Shown here: positions 31,868 through 33,858 of the stretch, piece by piece
Layout of the letters: each line of letters opens with the position of its first letter
How positions within the stretch are numbered: position 1 is the stretch's first letter
From: Clostridium_AM sp964554365
Lineage (GTDB): Bacteria > Bacillota > Clostridia > Clostridiales > Clostridiaceae
Assembly (NCBI GenBank): GCA_964554365.1
Contig: CAZKOJ010000025.1
Span: 1 to 33,858 of the forward strand
Reading direction: 5' to 3'
Length of the DNA: 33,858 nucleotides
Made by a program: the position numbers and the translations under genes
The notes under the pieces: generated by a model
What the model saw: the letters and a program-made list of their open reading frames with translations, nothing else
The model's database searches: none
What the model was told of the DNA's origin: nothing

Positions 31868-32891
31868 ATGCAGGGAAGAAGAGAAGTTTTAGAGGATCAA
31901 AGGAAAAATTTAAAAGATACCCTGGAAAAGAAACAAAAGTGAAGAGAAACTTTAGAAGACAACAGGAAAAATGCTTTGAATATGAAAAAGTCTTTGGAAA
32001 GAGATCTAAATAATTTAAGAAAACAATTGGATTTTGATGTAGATGAAGAACTTGAGTTTCCAGTGCATGGGGATGAAGAGATTAATAGGCTTATAGAGGA
32101 ATTACAAAAACTAAAGAAACCTTTGAAAAACCTAAAAGTAAACTATGATGAGGATAAGTCTTTCTATGAAAAAGAAAGGACTACTTATGAAATTGAAGAG
32201 AATCGCTTTTATAGTAAGTATGAAAAAATAATTTCTTTTTCAATGTCATTAGAGCAGGTAAAAGGCATATTAAAAGAAGAACAAGAAGCTATAATAAAAA
32301 AGAAAAAGTATTTGTTTCAGCAGCAAGAACTGGTAGAAAAAGAAGGGAAAAGTATAAATAATAGTATTGATAAATTACAAAAATATAATATCAAGCATTC
32401 TTATTTGGTAACAATGGTGCAGGAGCTTAAACAAATTCCTAAAAAGACAAAAATAAAAATAGAAGATGACTTTATTCCTAGGAATACTAAATTATTTAGC
32501 AGAGAAGAGAACACAAATAATTTCAAACCATAAACGATATAGAACAGTTATAGTAGATAATCCTTTTGGAAAGGCTTCCAGTGACCATGTATTAAACCCA
32601 GTATTTTTTATTGCAGAACAACTAGGTTTTCAAATAATAGCATTGACAGCTCATGCAGAAGGAAAATTTATAAGGACATATTTTCCTATAGTTTATAGTT
32701 GCAGATTAAGAGATGCAGATAATGGCATTAGGCAAATTATGACCAAGGAAAGAGAAATACGGAAGGCTTTCTTTAAAGACAGTGATCCTCAGACTTTACT
32801 AAGATTAGGTGAGTTACAGCAAATGGGGTTGTTTGATTATGGAGAAATAGAGGATAATGCAGCTAAAAGAAAATATATAAAATTGAAATAG
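31868..32891 (+). pseudogene. Relic of a large coiled-coil (SbcC/SMC-like) ATPase
   Basis: Three pieces in two frames represent one former gene. The first (31868-31939) and second (31943-32533) form a highly charged coiled coil rich in Lys and Glu (CxxC hook not visible), interrupted by TGA 31940. The third (32466-32891) is the C-terminal ATPase half: LGILNYLAEKR, a Walker B-like TVIVDNPFGKASSDHVL (Asp-Asn instead of Asp-Glu), and HAEGKFIRTYFPIV. The second and third pieces overlap in different frames, as expected from a frameshifting deletion near 32460-32480. The N-terminal Walker A half is absent. SbcC/Rad50-like proteins act in DNA end processing or defence; the exact family is not recognised. 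Confidence 0.7.
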
Positions 32892-32906
32892 AGTAAATAA
32901 CAATTA

Positions 32907-32984
32907 TCAAGTGATTCTTAGACTCAGATGGAGAAAGGTATTCCTTATGAGCAAACTCCACCTGAACCTAAGAATCACTTGATG
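32907..32984. repeat. 28-bp imperfect inverted repeat between the ATPase relic and ung
   Basis: Arms at 32907-32934 and 32957-32984 pair over 28 bp with three mismatches around a 22-nt loop. The right arm begins 3 nt beyond the ung stop. On the - strand the hairpin is followed by AATTGTTATTT, so it may terminate ung, but its length suggests a dispersed palindromic element. Confidence 0.7.
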
Positions 32985-32987
32985 ATA

Positions 32988-33665
32988 TTATATGTTTTGG
33001 ATTTGCCAATCAACAGGATTTTCACCAATAGATTTTAAAAAGTCATTAGTCTTCGAGAAGGGTTTGCTTCCGAAAAAACCTCTGTGGGCAGAAAGTGGAC
33101 TTGGATGAGGAGATTTTATTATGTAGTGGGCTTTATTGGTTATAAGTTTTTCTTTAGAAATAGCATTGCTTCCCCATAGAATAAAAACTATGGGCTTTTC
33201 CCTTTTATTTAATATAGAAATAATTGCGTCAGTGAAAATTTCCCAACCCTTGTTTCTGTGGGAATTTGCTTCTCCTGCTCTTACCGTAAGAGATGTATTA
33301 AGCAGCAGTACACCTTGATCAGCCCATTTTTTTAAATATCCATTGTTTGGAATATAGCAGTTAAGATCGTCTTTTAATTCCTTATAAATATTAACTAACG
33401 AAGGTGGTGTACGTACCCCTGGTTTTACAGAAAAACTAAGTCCATGGGCCTGATTAGAACCATGATAAGGATCCTGACCTAGGATAACTACATTTACCTC
33501 CTTATATGCAGTATAATTTAAGGCATTAAATATATCATATTTGTCTGGATATATAGTTTTAGAACCATATTCATGTATTAAAAAATCCCTTAATTCTGTA
33601 TAATATTTCATCTGGAATTGATTCTCTAATAATTCCATCCAATCATTTTTTATATTAACAGTCAT
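32988..33665 (-). CDS. ung: Uracil-DNA glycosylase, family 1
   Basis: This 225-residue enzyme removes uracil from DNA to start base excision repair. The catalytic water-activating motif GQDPYHG and the DNA-minor-groove loop HPSPLSA are intact, along with WGSNAI and LLLNTSLTVR. ATG 33665 (MTVNIKND) is chosen because GGAG lies 10 nt upstream; the GTG at 33674 overlaps the RBS. Length equals that of Bacillus Ung. It is a single gene. Confidence 0.97.
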   Translation of the reverse strand: MTVNIKNDWMELLENQFQMKYYTELRDFLIHEYGSKTIYPDKYDIFNALNYTAYKEVNVVILGQDPYHGSNQAHGLSFSVKPGVRTPPSLVNIYKELKDDLNCYIPNNGYLKKWADQGVLLLNTSLTVRAGEANSHRNKGWEIFTDAIISILNKREKPIVFILWGSNAISKEKLITNKAHYIIKSPHPSPLSAHRGFFGSKPFSKTNDFLKSIGENPVDWQIQNI

Positions 33666-33737
33666 AATTATCACACTCCAAATTCTAATAAAAATAATAG
33701 TTATATTAACATAATGATAATATCATATTTTTTACCT

Positions 33738-33858
33738 TTAATTTATTTTTTTACAAACTATTTTAGGATTTTCACTAATGTTTACTTTATTTCTATATTC
33801 TACTATTTCTATATTACAGTTAGGTCCTATAGTAACATTGTTTCCTCTTACTATTTTT
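33738..33858 (-). CDS. Bactofilin-like (polymer-forming cytoskeletal) protein, C-terminal end only
   Basis: On the - strand the window edge is inside an open frame whose last 39 residues (KIVRGNNVTIGPNCNIEIVE then YRNKVNISENPKIVCKKIN) resemble the end of clostridial DUF583/bactofilin proteins, which form beta-helical filaments. The N-terminal part lies beyond the window, so only a family impression is possible. It is co-directional with ung, whose start lies 72 nt beyond its stop. Confidence 0.55.
   Translation of the reverse strand, partial: KIVRGNNVTIGPNCNIEIVEYRNKVNISENPKIVCKKIN

Overview
The base composition is strongly AT-rich, ribosome binding sites are strong (AGGAGG-like), starts include ATG, GTG and TTG, and the gene families are typical of anaerobic endospore formers (GH18 spore-cortex-type hydrolase, KapD-like exonuclease, CWB2 cell-wall relic, 3D-domain protein, clostridial RIO-like kinase). 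I read this as chromosomal or megaplasmid DNA of a Clostridium sensu stricto-like organism. The species cannot be settled from the window. No rRNA, tRNA, CRISPR array or intact transposase was seen.

Region 1 (1-7877, + strand) is a [NiFe]-hydrogenase locus: small subunit, large subunit, maturation protease, HypA-like, HypF, HypC, HypD and HypE. No hypB is present. The genes are tightly coupled by overlaps, but the locus carries several independent lesions. An in-frame UGA replaces a conserved Trp near the small-subunit C-terminus. A perfect 15-bp tandem duplication lies in the large subunit. A one-base contraction of a poly-A run splits hypF, which also lacks a normal start codon. HypA has lost its zinc domain. 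The locus is either decaying or switchable, because three of the lesions are of types that can revert or be read through.

Region 2 (8018-11304, + strand) holds three consecutive genes for membrane proteins that each begin with the same four-Cys zinc ribbon: one with a YARHG domain, one polytopic, and one TcaA-like. Region 3 (11491-17368, - strand) has a secreted coiled-coil/3D-domain hydrolase, then an apparent operon of an unknown secreted protein, an ABC ATPase, an ABC permease, a histidine kinase and an OmpR-type regulator. Three perfect heptamers at 11-bp period lie upstream of that operon.

Region 4 (17.6-28.8 kb) is a mosaic of single genes: a small unknown protein, a PadR/HAAS pair with a palindromic operator, Aat, a thermonuclease-like protein that has lost three catalytic residues, a KapD-like exonuclease, a chemoreceptor, a kinase-like protein, a DMT transporter, a GrpB-family protein and a GH18 hydrolase. 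Region 5 (29.2-32.9 kb) is gene debris around an intact MFS transporter: an AEC-permease N-terminus joined head-on to a UbiD fragment, a frameshifted CWB2 relic, and a doubly broken coiled-coil ATPase. The window ends with ung and the C-terminus of a bactofilin-like gene, both on the - strand.
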